64,000 nt of DNA from an uncultured Coprococcus sp. (GCA_934277375.1 CAKQTZ010000002.1:353382-417381), one strand, 5' to 3'. Shown: positions 37,181-47,176, counted from the stretch's first letter. Numbers and translations: made by a program. The notes: a model not told the origin generated them from the sequence alone.

Positions 37181-38518
37181 ATGGAAATGAATACTCGGGA
37201 GGTGGTTCTTGCTGCCTTACTTGACATAGAAAAGAACAAGACATTTTCAAATACAGCACTTGGAACTGCGCTGCGGGCGAATCAGTTTATGAGTAAGCAG
37301 GACAGGGCATATATAACCAGGATGGTTGAGGGTGTGACAGAGCAGAGGATCCGCCTTGATTACATGATCAACCAGTTTTCTAAGACCAGGGTAAACAAAT
37401 GTAAGCCGCTTATAAGATGCGTTCTGAGAATGGGGACTTACGAGCTGTTTTATATGGATTCGGTGCCGGATTCTGCTGCGTGCAATCTGAGTGTAAAACT
37501 GGCTGTTGATCATGGATTTGGAAATCTCAGAGGATTTGTGAATGGTGTACTCAGGAATATAGCAAGAAACAAGGAGAATATAAAGTATCCTGATAAGAAT
37601 ACAGACAGGGACAGATATTATTCGGTTATGTATTCTGTTCCGGAGGAGATAGTAGAGATACTCACAGCAGAGTATGATGACCTGACTGTAGAAAAGATAC
37701 TTGGCAGCAGTTATGTTGACCGCCCTACATCGATCAGGGTAAACACTGATATTGTGAGTGTAGATGCTTTTGAGGAAAAACTTAAGAACTCAGGTATAGA
37801 AGCTGAGAGAGGAAAGCTAAGTCCGACTTCACTGCTGATAAAAGGATATGATTATGTGAGGCGCATTCCAGGATTTGCGGATGGAGAATTCGTTGTCCAG
37901 GATCAGAGCTCATGTCTTGCTGTTCTGGCGGCAGGTATACAAAAGGGAGATCTGGTGGTGGACGTCTGTGCGGCACCGGGAGGAAAGACCATGTATGCGG
38001 CTGGCCTGGCAGGAGAAGGTGGAAGAGTCATATCAAGGGATCTTACAGAGTACAAGACTGCACTGATAGAGGAAAATGTAGACCGGCTTGGCTTGGATAA
38101 TATCACGGTGGAGGTGCATGATGCCAGGATTCAGGATGCTGCTCTTCTTGGAAAGGCAGATGTGGTCATAGCTGATCTGCCATGTTCAGGACTTGGTATA
38201 ATGGGCAGGAAGAACGATATAAAGTACAACGTAACAAGAGATAACATAAAAGAGCTTGCACAGCTTCAGAGGGAGATACTCGATGTGGTATGCGGGTATG
38301 TTAAGCCTGGCGGCACCCTGATATATTCCACCTGTACGATAAACAGTATGGAGAATCAGAAAAATGCAGAGTGGTTTCTTAAAAAACATGATTTTGACAG
38401 ATGCAGCATTGATGATATAGTGCCGGGGCATGGCGGTGAAAACGGATATGTGACTCTCTTACAGGGTATAGACGAGTGCGATGGATTTTTCATATCGAAA
38501 TTTGTCAGAAGAAAATAG
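37181..38518 (+). CDS. rsmB: 16S rRNA (cytosine967-C5)-methyltransferase
   Basis: A 445-residue enzyme with an N-terminal NusB-like domain (EVVLAALLDIEKNKTFSNTAL) and a C-terminal Rossmann methyltransferase: SAM loop VCAAPGGKT, catalytic Cys regions ADLPCSGLG and IYSTCTIN. The neighbouring fmt and rlmN order is standard. ATG 37181 or the in-frame ATG 37187 could be used; no strong ribosome-binding site separates them. Confidence 0.95.
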   Translation: MEMNTREVVLAALLDIEKNKTFSNTALGTALRANQFMSKQDRAYITRMVEGVTEQRIRLDYMINQFSKTRVNKCKPLIRCVLRMGTYELFYMDSVPDSAACNLSVKLAVDHGFGNLRGFVNGVLRNIARNKENIKYPDKNTDRDRYYSVMYSVPEEIVEILTAEYDDLTVEKILGSSYVDRPTSIRVNTDIVSVDAFEEKLKNSGIEAERGKLSPTSLLIKGYDYVRRIPGFADGEFVVQDQSSCLAVLAAGIQKGDLVVDVCAAPGGKTMYAAGLAGEGGRVISRDLTEYKTALIEENVDRLGLDNITVEVHDARIQDAALLGKADVVIADLPCSGLGIMGRKNDIKYNVTRDNIKELAQLQREILDVVCGYVKPGGTLIYSTCTINSMENQKNAEWFLKKHDFDRCSIDDIVPGHGGENGYVTLLQGIDECDGFFISKFVRRK

Positions 38519-38546
38519 ATGTTTAGAATAACAGATTGGAAAGCAT

Positions 38547-39614
38547 ATGGATAATGAAGAAAGAGATGTACAGACAATGGATCTGAAGTCTATGAATATG
38601 AAAGAACTGAGCAGTTGGGTGGCTGAAGCAGGCCAGCCGGCGTTCAGGGCGAGGCAGATATATCAGTGGTTCCATGTAAGACTTGCAGAGAGTGTGGATG
38701 AGATGACTAACATCCCCAAGAGCCTCAGGGAGCTTATGGCGGCCAGTGACATATATGGAGTTAGCGTTGTGACAAGGCTTATTTCAAAAGAGGATGGCAC
38801 TAACAAATTCCTGTTCAGGCTTCATGATGGCAATGTAATAGAAAGTGTACTCATGAAATACAAACACGGTAATTCGGTGTGCATATCCTCACAGGTTGGC
38901 TGCCGTATGGGATGCAGATTCTGTGCTTCAACAATAGGAGGACTCGTGAGAAATCTCACGGCATCTGAGATGCTATCACAGATATATGCCATACAGAGGA
39001 TAACCGGGGAGAGGGTATCGAATGTTGTCGTGATGGGGACAGGTGAACCGTTGGACAATTTTGATAATCTGGTGCGTTTTATAGGCATGCTCACTGATGA
39101 GAATGGCCTTAACATAAGCCAGAGAAATATTACGGTGTCAAGCTGCGGACTGGTTCCAGAGATAAAAAAGCTTGCGGATATGGAGCTTGCTATCACATTT
39201 GCTCTTTCACTGCATGCGCCAAATGATGAGGACAGACGAGAGCTCATGCCTATAGCCAACAAATATACGATAAATGAGATCCTGGATGCCTGCGATTATT
39301 ATTTTGACAGGACAGGAAGAAGGATCACATTTGAATATTCTCTTGTAAAGGGGCAGAATGACAGCCCGGAAAAGGCCAGGGAACTTGCCCGGCTTATAAA
39401 AGGAAGAAACTGTCATGTCAATCTTATCCCGGTAAATCCTATAAAGGAAAGAAGCTACGAGAGAGCAGACAACAGTTCTATAGAAGTATTTAAAAACATA
39501 TTGGAGAGAAATCAGATAACCGCTACGGTGAGAAGAAGCATGGGGCGGGATATAGACGCTGCATGTGGCCAGCTCAGAAGAAAATATGAGGAGGAGAACA
39601 AGACGGGGGCATAA
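38547..39614 (+). CDS. rlmN: Dual-specificity RNA methyltransferase RlmN
   Basis: Radical-SAM enzyme that methylates C2 of A2503 in 23S rRNA and A37 in some tRNAs. In the 355 residues the Cx3Cx2C cluster is CRMGCRFC; the catalytic Cys residues are expected in SSQVGC and near the C-terminus. Other motifs: VVMGTGEPLDNF and LIPVNPI. The Rho-independent terminator that follows begins within the last codons. Confidence 0.96.
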   Translation: MDNEERDVQTMDLKSMNMKELSSWVAEAGQPAFRARQIYQWFHVRLAESVDEMTNIPKSLRELMAASDIYGVSVVTRLISKEDGTNKFLFRLHDGNVIESVLMKYKHGNSVCISSQVGCRMGCRFCASTIGGLVRNLTASEMLSQIYAIQRITGERVSNVVVMGTGEPLDNFDNLVRFIGMLTDENGLNISQRNITVSSCGLVPEIKKLADMELAITFALSLHAPNDEDRRELMPIANKYTINEILDACDYYFDRTGRRITFEYSLVKGQNDSPEKARELARLIKGRNCHVNLIPVNPIKERSYERADNSSIEVFKNILERNQITATVRRSMGRDIDAACGQLRRKYEEENKTGA

Positions 39615-39636
39615 AATAGTTCGTCTTGTTCTTTTT
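39596..39636 (+). terminator. Rho-independent terminator overlapping the rlmN stop
   Basis: GAACAAGACG (39596-39605) pairs perfectly with CGTCTTGTTC (39622-39631) around 16 bases, followed by five T. The left arm is part of the rlmN coding sequence. Confidence 0.88.
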
Positions 39637-39643
39637 CATGTCT

Positions 39644-39654
39644 TGTGATAGAAT
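39644..39654 (+). promoter_or_regulatory. Possible extended -10 promoter for stp-prkC
   Basis: TGTGATAGAAT, an extended -10 element with TAGAAT at 39649-39654. The only sequence at -35 distance (TTGTTC at 39626) is also part of the upstream terminator, so the promoter would rely on the extended -10. Confidence 0.45.
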
Positions 39655-39707
39655 AGGCAAGGTGGTGTATCAGATTGTATTTTAGGACAATGGAGACATA
39701 GTATAAT

Positions 39708-40442
39708 ATGAAATCATTTGGAATAACGGATGTTGGAAAGAAAAGATCCATGAATCAGGACAGTATATTTTATACGGATGATCCGATAGGTGCTGTTCAG
39801 AATCTGTATATAGTTGCTGATGGCATGGGTGGACACAAGGCTGGAGATGTTGCATCCAGAACAGCTATAGATGCGGCAACTGAATATATCAGTGAAAGTG
39901 AGATAAGCAACCCTGTATCTCTTTTGAAGAGAGCGATAATTTATGCGAATGACAGGGTTTACAAGACCGCGCTTAGTAATCCTGACGACTATGCAGGCAT
40001 GGGCACCACATTTGTGGCGGCGATCATAGATGACGGTATAATGTATGTTGCTAATATTGGCGACAGCAGACTTTATATTATAAATAATACTATAAAACAG
40101 GTGACAATGGATCACTCACTTGTTGAGGAACTGATCCGTAATGGACAGCTTGACAGAAACAAGGGAAGAAATCATCCTGAGAAGAATATCATCACCAGAG
40201 CTTTGGGAATAGGAGATGATGTTGTTCCTGATTTCTTTGAGATTGAGCTTTCAGCAGACGATAAGATTCTTCTCTGCTCAGATGGTTTGTCGAATATGAT
40301 CGAGGATGATGAGATAAGAGATATCATCTCAGAGACAGACAACATGGAAGAGGCCGGCAGGAAACTGGTAGAGAGAGCGAATTACTACGGTGGTAAGGAT
40401 AATATATCCGCTGTCGTGGTTTCTATAGATTGGGAGGAATAA
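39708..40442 (+). CDS. PP2C-type Ser/Thr phosphatase (Stp/PrpC)
   Basis: A 244-residue metal-dependent phosphatase that opposes the PASTA kinase encoded next. Metal-binding motifs: GKKRSMNQDS, VADGMGGHKAGD, ANIGDSRLY and LLCSDGLSNM with GGKDNISAV. It is separated from prkC by 6 bases. Cytoplasmic. Confidence 0.96.
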   Translation: MKSFGITDVGKKRSMNQDSIFYTDDPIGAVQNLYIVADGMGGHKAGDVASRTAIDAATEYISESEISNPVSLLKRAIIYANDRVYKTALSNPDDYAGMGTTFVAAIIDDGIMYVANIGDSRLYIINNTIKQVTMDHSLVEELIRNGQLDRNKGRNHPEKNIITRALGIGDDVVPDFFEIELSADDKILLCSDGLSNMIEDDEIRDIISETDNMEEAGRKLVERANYYGGKDNISAVVVSIDWEE

Positions 40443-40448
40443 GTTTAT

Positions 40449-42665
40449 ATGTTAAATCCAGGAACGATGCTTAGTGATCGGTATGAGATCATAGAGCTGG
40501 TTGGATCTGGCGGTATGTCAGAAGTATACAAGGCAAAATGCCATGTACTCAATAGATTTGTTGCTATAAAGGTTCTGAAGCCCGAATTCAGTTCAGATGT
40601 GAATTTTGTCACAAAATTTCGTATAGAAGCTCAGTCGGCAGCCGGACTTTCACACCCGAATATAGTAAATGTGTATGATGTAGGAGAGGACGCAGGTATA
40701 TATTACATTGTTATGGAACTTGTGGAGGGAACAACCCTCAAGGATTATATACAGTCCCACGGAAGAATAGCACCTATGCAGGCTATAGATTTTGCTATAC
40801 AGATCGCACAGGGACTTCAGGCAGCTCATGAGCACCATACTATACACAGGGATATTAAGCCACAGAATATAATAATTGCACATAATGGAACTCTGAAGGT
40901 GACAGACTTTGGAATTGCAAGGGCAGCATCATCGAGTACCACCACAACAAACGCCATGGGAAGTGTACATTATATTTCTCCTGAACAGGCCAGGGGCGGT
41001 TTCAGCGATGAGAGAAGTGATATATACTCACTTGGTATAACTATGTATGAGATGCTCACAGGCCATGTTCCTTTTGAAGGAGAGAATAATGTTGCCATAG
41101 CGCTGATGCACATTCAGGGTGAGATGGTGTCACCAAGGGAATATTATCCAGATATTCCTACGAGCCTTGAGAAGATTATCAGAAAGTGTACACAGAAGAA
41201 ACCTGAACGCAGGTATCTCACAGCGAATGCGCTTATAGCGGATCTCAACAGGGTAAAGGAGAATCCGAATATAGACTGTATAGTTGTACCTAAGGCGAAT
41301 GTTCCGACATCGCCTACGATAGAGATGACAAAGCAGGAGATGGAGATGATTAAGACTGGCAGACAGGTGGATGCCGGGGAGACTGCATCTGAGGAACCGG
41401 TAAGACCGAGAAAGTCTGAGCCGCAGGTTAACAGACCGGTTATGCCTCCTTCACAGTTTGACGATCTGTTCCCTGATGATGACGATGAGGATGAGGAGGA
41501 GACAGCAGAATACACTGATGAGGCAGACGATGGTGCATATGAAAATGGTGATGAGCTGGATCCGAGATTGAAGAAGATAATAATGGTTGCAAGTATAGCG
41601 ATAGCCGTGGTACTTGCAATACTTGCGATTCTGCTCATAGGCAAGATCGCGGGATGGAATCTGAAGCTTATAGGCAATGATGGAACAACTGAGCAAAGCA
41701 CAGATGTCATAACGACTGAGGGTACAAACGCAACAACAGAAGATGTTACAGTGCCTATGGTGAATGTTGTAGGTCTGTATAAGACTGCTGCTGAGGAGCA
41801 GATGAAGAAGAATGGATTCACCAGTTATACATTTGAGGAGCGCACTGATGCAAAGGTTGAGAAGGGATATGTAGTGTCCCAGAGTATAGACGAGGGTGTA
41901 TCAATAACAAAGGATACTCCTATAAACATCGTGATTTCCTCCGGAAAAGAAATGACAACTGTTCCTGATGTATTCAATCTTGAGGATTCACAGGCGACCA
42001 CCATGATACAGGAGTCGAATCTGTCAGTTACTCATGGCTATGCATATGATGATAACGTAGAGAAGGATCATGTCATATCATCTGATCCACAGGCCGGAAC
42101 AGAGGTGGAAGAGGGATCGACCGTAAAGATCATAGTGAGCAACGGCAAAGAAAAGAAACCGGTGGTCGTACCACAGCTTGTGGGTATGACTGAGGCGGAT
42201 GCTGCAGCAAAACTTGAGGAGCTTAATCTCGTCGGCAATCCTGGATACGAATACAGCGATACTGTCAAGGAGGGAGAGGTAATCTCTCAGGATCCAGACG
42301 TGAATACGGAGGTTGATGAGCAGACCCCTGTATCATATACTGTCAGCAAGGGACCGGAACAGATAACATACTCAGTAGCATTCAGTGGTTCTCTGTCAAA
42401 TAAAGAGTTCGATTTTGATACATTTGGAGATGTGAATGTAAATATTGCATATACCATAGGTAAGGAAAGTTATTCGGTATACAGTGGCAAGGTCAGCGAG
42501 AAGGATCTTCCTCTCAGTATAGATGGTGTCGAGGGACCAACGGGACTGGAGACCAATGAGGGATCGTTCTCTGTTACAATAACTGATTCAGAAGAAATAA
42601 ATGTGACATCAAGCTTTAATACCAGCGGATTGTCAGCAACATTTACACAGGAGAAGGCAGAGTAG
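40449..42665 (+). CDS. prkC: PASTA-domain Ser/Thr protein kinase (PrkC/Stk1)
   Basis: Membrane kinase of 738 residues that senses muropeptides or lipid II and controls wall synthesis and, in spore formers, germination. Kinase domain (about 10-275): VGSGGMSEVYKAK, catalytic IHRDIKPQN, VTDFGIARA, SPEQARGG. A cytoplasmic linker with an acidic run (DDDDEDEEE) precedes the transmembrane helix (about 377-398). Three extracellular PASTA repeats start near residue 434, followed by a Ser/Thr-rich C-terminal domain of about 90 residues. rsgA overlaps its stop by one base. Confidence 0.96.
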   Translation: MLNPGTMLSDRYEIIELVGSGGMSEVYKAKCHVLNRFVAIKVLKPEFSSDVNFVTKFRIEAQSAAGLSHPNIVNVYDVGEDAGIYYIVMELVEGTTLKDYIQSHGRIAPMQAIDFAIQIAQGLQAAHEHHTIHRDIKPQNIIIAHNGTLKVTDFGIARAASSSTTTTNAMGSVHYISPEQARGGFSDERSDIYSLGITMYEMLTGHVPFEGENNVAIALMHIQGEMVSPREYYPDIPTSLEKIIRKCTQKKPERRYLTANALIADLNRVKENPNIDCIVVPKANVPTSPTIEMTKQEMEMIKTGRQVDAGETASEEPVRPRKSEPQVNRPVMPPSQFDDLFPDDDDEDEEETAEYTDEADDGAYENGDELDPRLKKIIMVASIAIAVVLAILAILLIGKIAGWNLKLIGNDGTTEQSTDVITTEGTNATTEDVTVPMVNVVGLYKTAAEEQMKKNGFTSYTFEERTDAKVEKGYVVSQSIDEGVSITKDTPINIVISSGKEMTTVPDVFNLEDSQATTMIQESNLSVTHGYAYDDNVEKDHVISSDPQAGTEVEEGSTVKIIVSNGKEKKPVVVPQLVGMTEADAAAKLEELNLVGNPGYEYSDTVKEGEVISQDPDVNTEVDEQTPVSYTVSKGPEQITYSVAFSGSLSNKEFDFDTFGDVNVNIAYTIGKESYSVYSGKVSEKDLPLSIDGVEGPTGLETNEGSFSVTITDSEEINVTSSFNTSGLSATFTQEKAE

Positions 42666-43552
42666 TGGCAGAGCAGATTATCTCAGGAAAGATCGTTAAG
42701 GGAATAGGCGGCTTTTACTATATTGATGCGGAGGATGGCGCATTATATGAGTGTAAGGCAAAAGGAATATTCCGAAATAAAAAGATTAAACCGCTGGTCG
42801 GTGATAATGTGAATATAGAGATACTTGATGCAGATAACAATCTAGGCAATGTTGTGGAGATATTGCCTAGATTTAACTCTTTAATCAGGCCGGCAGTTGC
42901 GAATGTAGACCAGACAGTCATCATATTTGCGGTCAGTGAGCCGGAGCCTAATTTTAATCTTCTTGATCGCTTTCTTGTGAGTATGGAGAAGAGTGGGGTT
43001 GATACGGTTATCTGTTTTAACAAGTCAGATCTGTCGGCCGATGATATGGAGATGTGTAGATCTTACAGCAAGAGCGGATATAAGACTCTGTTTATAAGCG
43101 CAAGAGATGGTGAGGGCATAGATGAACTCAGAGAGCTTATAAAGGATAAGACAACAGTATTTGCAGGACCTTCAGGTGTGGGAAAATCATCCACACTCAA
43201 TGCGATAAAACCGGGGGCTGAGGCACAGACCGGGGCTATAAGTGATAAGATCAAGAGAGGTAAGCATACCACAAGACATTCTGAGCTTATGCACATAGAT
43301 GGACGTACATACATAATGGATACTCCGGGATTTTCCTCGCTGTACGTTGACTCGATAGAGGCGGAGGAACTGAAGGAGTATTTTCCGGATATCGCTGTAT
43401 ATACGGGAAAGTGCAGGTTCAATATGTGCAATCATATAAGTGAGCCTGACTGCCTGGTGAAGCAGGCTGTGGCTGATGGGAAGATAAGCCGGGTCAGATA
43501 CGATGACTATGTGATGATATATAATGATTTAAAAGAAAAGAGGAAATGGTAA
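42665..43552 (+). CDS. rsgA: Ribosome small-subunit-dependent GTPase A
   Basis: Circularly permuted GTPase of 295 residues that checks 30S maturation. OB fold at the N-terminus, then G4 CFNKSDL, G1 GPSGVGKSSTLNAI, G3 MDTPGFSS (order 4-5-1-2-3) and a zinc finger CRFNMCNH with a later Cys. The GTG start at 42665 overlaps the prkC TAG; rpe in turn starts on the last base of this gene. Confidence 0.96.
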   Translation: MAEQIISGKIVKGIGGFYYIDAEDGALYECKAKGIFRNKKIKPLVGDNVNIEILDADNNLGNVVEILPRFNSLIRPAVANVDQTVIIFAVSEPEPNFNLLDRFLVSMEKSGVDTVICFNKSDLSADDMEMCRSYSKSGYKTLFISARDGEGIDELRELIKDKTTVFAGPSGVGKSSTLNAIKPGAEAQTGAISDKIKRGKHTTRHSELMHIDGRTYIMDTPGFSSLYVDSIEAEELKEYFPDIAVYTGKCRFNMCNHISEPDCLVKQAVADGKISRVRYDDYVMIYNDLKEKRKW

Positions 43553-44211
43553 TGATAATTCTTTCACCTTCGTTGTTGTCAGTGGATTTTGCGCATATTG
43601 CAGATGGAATAAATGAGCTTGACAGAGCAGAGGTTCCAGCACTTCATCTCGATGTTATGGATGGAGCATTTGTTCCAAATATTTCTTTTGGCGCTCCAGT
43701 TATTAAGTGTCTCAGGAAAGAGACAGATATGATATTTGATGTGCATCTTATGATAGAGGAGCCGGCCAGATATCTTGAGGATTTCAAAAAAGCGGGTGCG
43801 GACTGGGTTACAGTGCACGCCGAGAGCTGCAGACATCTTCACAGCACCGTGGCCAAGATACATGAACTTGGAATGAAGGCAGGAGTAGCACTCAATCCCG
43901 CAACTCCGGTATCGGCACTGGATTATGTTATAGAAGATCTTGATATGGTTTTGGTCATGAGCGTGAATCCTGGATTTGGAGGACAGTCATTTATACCATC
44001 TGCGCTCAGAAAAATAGAGGAGGTCAGAAGGATGGCCGATTCCCGTGGCCTTGACCTTAACATAGAAGTGGATGGTGGAGTGAATCTGAAGAATGTGGAG
44101 GATGTAATCTCAGCAGGTGCAAATGTCATAGTAGCAGGATCTGCTGTATTTGGCGGGGATGCATATGCCAACAGCCGAAGCTTTCTTGATATATTTAGCA
44201 GATATAAATGA
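43552..44211 (+). CDS. rpe: Ribulose-phosphate 3-epimerase
   Basis: Pentose-phosphate TIM-barrel enzyme of 219 residues. Motifs: ILSPSLLSVDFAHI, LHLDVMDGAFVPNIS, VHLMIEEP and MSVNPGFGGQSFIP. ATG 43552 (TAATG overlap with rsgA) is chosen over ATG 43546 because AAAGAGG (43537-43543) is 8 bases from the former and only 2 from the latter. Confidence 0.96.
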   Translation: MIILSPSLLSVDFAHIADGINELDRAEVPALHLDVMDGAFVPNISFGAPVIKCLRKETDMIFDVHLMIEEPARYLEDFKKAGADWVTVHAESCRHLHSTVAKIHELGMKAGVALNPATPVSALDYVIEDLDMVLVMSVNPGFGGQSFIPSALRKIEEVRRMADSRGLDLNIEVDGGVNLKNVEDVISAGANVIVAGSAVFGGDAYANSRSFLDIFSRYK

Positions 44212-44234
44212 TGATAGCGGATAGCGGAGAAGAT

Positions 44235-44897
44235 ATGAAAAGTTATATGATAATTACCGGTGGCAGAGTGGATCTGTATACCCTTCAGGGAATGATGGAC
44301 AGACATCTTGACAGCAGCCGGGTCATAGCTGTTGATAGAGGGATAGAGACATGCAATAAAATAGGTATAGTGCCGGATGTTATAGTTGGGGATTTCGATT
44401 CTGCAAGCAGTCTCACTGTGGGGGTATACAGGAAGATGGCCAGGAAGCAGAATTCTATAACATTTGTCGATCTGGATGTGCACAAGGACCTTACGGATAC
44501 CCATGCAGCTCTGAGGTATGCTATGGACGATGGCGCGACAGATATATATATATCTGGTGCTACCGGGACTAGAATGGATCATACCATGGCAAATATCGGA
44601 CTGCTGAAGGAATGCGTGGACAGAGGTGTTAATGCCTATATAGAGGATGATCACAATGTTATAACTATGATAAATGGAAGTGCCAGTATAAGCCGTATAG
44701 ATGGTTACGAATATGTATCGATTATACCATATGGTGGATGTGTCAGATCGGTTACTCTTACAGGTTTTGAATATACGGTAAGTGATTACGATTTTCAAAT
44801 TGGAGACAGCAGAGGTGTGAGTAACCGTATCACAGATGAAAACGCCAGAATCGAGATGAATGAAGGGTATATGATAATAAATTACAGCAGAGATTGA
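44235..44897 (+). CDS. thiN: Thiamine diphosphokinase
   Basis: Makes thiamine diphosphate from thiamine and ATP. The 220-residue protein has ITGGRVD, AVDRGIETCNKIGIVPDVIVGDFDSA (in pieces: AVDRGIETC, VGDFDSA), HKDLTDTHAAL and GATGTRMDHTMANI. ATG 44235 has CGGAGA just upstream; an alternative ATG at 44208 overlaps the rpe stop. No TPP riboswitch was seen. In Bacillus, spoVM and rpmB follow; here they do not. Confidence 0.93.
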   Translation: MKSYMIITGGRVDLYTLQGMMDRHLDSSRVIAVDRGIETCNKIGIVPDVIVGDFDSASSLTVGVYRKMARKQNSITFVDLDVHKDLTDTHAALRYAMDDGATDIYISGATGTRMDHTMANIGLLKECVDRGVNAYIEDDHNVITMINGSASISRIDGYEYVSIIPYGGCVRSVTLTGFEYTVSDYDFQIGDSRGVSNRITDENARIEMNEGYMIINYSRD

Positions 44898-44944
44898 TTG
44901 CAGAGATATTTCGATGAACGAATATATATGGCTATATGCAGATA

Positions 44945-44995
44945 AAAATACAGCAGCACGGAAGAGTTGACGCTCATTCTGTACTGCTGTATTTT
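44945..44995. terminator. Bidirectional terminator between thiN and the Na/Pi transporter gene
   Basis: AAAATACAGCAG pairs perfectly with CTGCTGTATTTT; inner bases extend the stem imperfectly. Flanking A and T tracts serve both strands. Confidence 0.9.
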
Positions 44996-45056
44996 GTTGA
45001 ATGGTATTAAATCATCAATATGTTTTGTTCTATAACCATGTTCTTATATAATCTGA

Positions 45057-47168
45057 CTATTTGTTTTTCTTTGAATTCTTTTTCCCTTTATCAGGGTATT
45101 TCTCGTTGATCTTTTCTTTGATCTTTTCATGTCTGTCAGCAACCTTGCTCTTGGCAGAAGATGATTTCTTCTTTGGCTGGCTGCCTGAAGCGGGTTCTTT
45201 ATGTTTTGCTTTGTCAGAATCCGGGGTTGTCTGTGCTCCTTCAGAATTATTTCCTGTGCTGGAAGCATTATCGTCTTTATTTTCATCAGAAAGAGAAATT
45301 GATTCATTTGAAGTTGTATTTTCACTGTCTGAATCTGTTGTAATCTGGCGCAGCTCCCTTAGGCTGGTATCGAATCCCTCTGTGATAGGATCTGCGTACA
45401 TGGAGGTGTAGTATACATACAATGCCTTATATTCTTCGGATGTCTTGTATCCGGTGATATATATGTGACCGTGCATCTCATCCATGTGTGTTCCTCTGAT
45501 CTTCTTGGCGATATGAAGACCTATGTTCTTACAATGGCTGCCAATACGGTCAAGACTTGTCAGTATATCAACCAGCGCAAATCCACCCGCTATGCCACAT
45601 TCGCCAACCTGTAGTCTGATAACATGGTGATCCTTTATCAGTTCGGTGATCTCACTTATGGTTTGCGCCAATGGCTCTATTCTTGATATGGCCTGAAGAT
45701 CATCTTCCTTGAACGCACTCAGTGTCATATCTATGATATTATCTGTTGCTTTAAGTGCGGTCTTTATCTCGTTCATTCCCTGATCGGAGAAGTTGATCTT
45801 CTGTTCAACAATATTCCTTGATACTACAAGCAGATTCTCGCAGTGATCACCGATCCTTTCCATGTCGCTAAGGCTGTTAAGCAGCTCTGACACATCCAGA
45901 CGTTCAGCTCTGGACATGTTGTTCTGTGATGTTACCTTGAGCAGGAAGTTGTTCAGAGAGCTCTCACACTTATCTATGAAATCCTCGTTTTCCTCAAGCT
46001 TTGCAGCGTCCTCCTCGTTGTAATTGCTGATGAGTCTACAAGCTATTGCAAAGTTCTCTCTTATACTGTCGGCCATGGCAAACATGACATTTCTTGCCTG
46101 TGATATGGCGATGGCAGGAGTTGATATAAGTCTTGGGTCGAGGGATGCAAGCTCCTTGTCGATCTTGGACTCCTCATCATCCTTGATAATTTTTCCTGTA
46201 AGCTTGGCAACCTGATTGGAAAATGGCAGGAGTATTATGCTTATGATAAAGTTGAAAAGGAAGTGGACATTGGCAATGTTTCCGCGATTTACAACTTTGT
46301 CCATGAAAGGCATGTCTATAAACAGCTGAAGTCCATATATGACGATTACAAAGAATATTGCGCCAAATATATTAAAGAGAAGGTATGACAGAGAAACTCT
46401 CTTTGCCTTCTTGTTTGCACCGATTCCGCCCAGAATGATGGTCATACATTTTCCAATGTTCTGACCGATGATTATAGGAATGGCTGTTCCGTAGGTAATG
46501 ACTCCGGTTGAAGATATGGCCTGTAATATACCGACAGATGCCGATGAACTCTGGATTATTGCGGTGAGTACAAGACCTATGAGTATACCAAGTAACGGGT
46601 TATTGAATGAAGTAAACAGGTTCTGGAAACTCTCAGACTCCTTGAGTGGGGCAAATACGCCCTCCATGGTGTTCATACCCAGGAAGAGGATTCCAAGGCC
46701 AACAAGGATACTTGCAACATCACGTTTCTTGTTATTGTTTGTAAAAAGAATGATAAAAGCACCAATACATATAAGAATAGGTGCAAATGAAGACGGCTTT
46801 AAAAGTTTCAGAAAAACGCTTGTTTCAGCAAGATCTCCAAGACGAAGAATCTGGGCTGTAGCAGTACTACCGATATTGGCACCAAATACAACGGGGATCG
46901 CCTGACCGAGTTTCATGATGCCGGCATTTACAAAGCCGATGAGCATGATGGTTGTAGCAGCCGAACTCTGAATTATCGCAGTTACAGCAGTACCAAGTGT
47001 AAATCCTTTGATGGTTCCTGTGAACTGGTTTTTTCCGGTTGTCAGTTTTTCTAGAACCTTTTCCAGACTGCCTCCGGCAAGGTTCTTCAGTGAGGCCCCC
47101 ATAAGATTCATTCCAAAAAGGAACAGTCCCACGCCTCCTAGCAGTGTTAAGATAGAAAATAAATCCAA
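45057..47168 (-). CDS. Na/Pi cotransporter family protein with PhoU-like domain
   Basis: A 703-residue protein. The N-terminal half has two inverted Na/Pi-cotransporter repeats with the QSSAATTIM and QSSSASVGI signatures and about 8-9 membrane spans; the middle (about 330-560) is a PhoU-like helical domain (SDMERIGDHCENLL, LDRIGSHCKNIG), and the last 100 residues or so are Ser-, Asp- and Lys-rich and probably disordered. Start TTG 47168 is chosen because AGGAGGA (47183-47177 on this strand) lies 8 bases before it; the ATG at 47195 lies upstream of that ribosome-binding site. Likely exports or imports phosphate, or signals phosphate state; direction is not predictable. Confidence 0.93.
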   Translation of the reverse strand: MDLFSILTLLGGVGLFLFGMNLMGASLKNLAGGSLEKVLEKLTTGKNQFTGTIKGFTLGTAVTAIIQSSAATTIMLIGFVNAGIMKLGQAIPVVFGANIGSTATAQILRLGDLAETSVFLKLLKPSSFAPILICIGAFIILFTNNNKKRDVASILVGLGILFLGMNTMEGVFAPLKESESFQNLFTSFNNPLLGILIGLVLTAIIQSSSASVGILQAISSTGVITYGTAIPIIIGQNIGKCMTIILGGIGANKKAKRVSLSYLLFNIFGAIFFVIVIYGLQLFIDMPFMDKVVNRGNIANVHFLFNFIISIILLPFSNQVAKLTGKIIKDDEESKIDKELASLDPRLISTPAIAISQARNVMFAMADSIRENFAIACRLISNYNEEDAAKLEENEDFIDKCESSLNNFLLKVTSQNNMSRAERLDVSELLNSLSDMERIGDHCENLLVVSRNIVEQKINFSDQGMNEIKTALKATDNIIDMTLSAFKEDDLQAISRIEPLAQTISEITELIKDHHVIRLQVGECGIAGGFALVDILTSLDRIGSHCKNIGLHIAKKIRGTHMDEMHGHIYITGYKTSEEYKALYVYYTSMYADPITEGFDTSLRELRQITTDSDSENTTSNESISLSDENKDDNASSTGNNSEGAQTTPDSDKAKHKEPASGSQPKKKSSSAKSKVADRHEKIKEKINEKYPDKGKKNSKKNK

Positions 47169-47176
47169 AATTATAG

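Noticed and set aside
39626..39654. Full -35/-10 promoter TTGTTC-17-TAGAAT before stp
   Set aside because: The -35 bases form the right arm of the rlmN terminator; only the extended -10 part was kept as possible.
44913..44969. 18-codon open frame after thiN, considered as spoVM, which follows thiN in Bacillus
   Set aside because: Sequence does not resemble SpoVM, no ribosome-binding site is visible, and it runs into the terminator.
44898..45056. TPP riboswitch near thiN
   Set aside because: No conserved TPP-aptamer sequence is recognisable upstream or downstream of thiN.
45061..45411. Open frame on the + strand inside the Na/Pi transporter gene
   Set aside because: Shadow of the low-complexity C-terminal tail coded on the minus strand.
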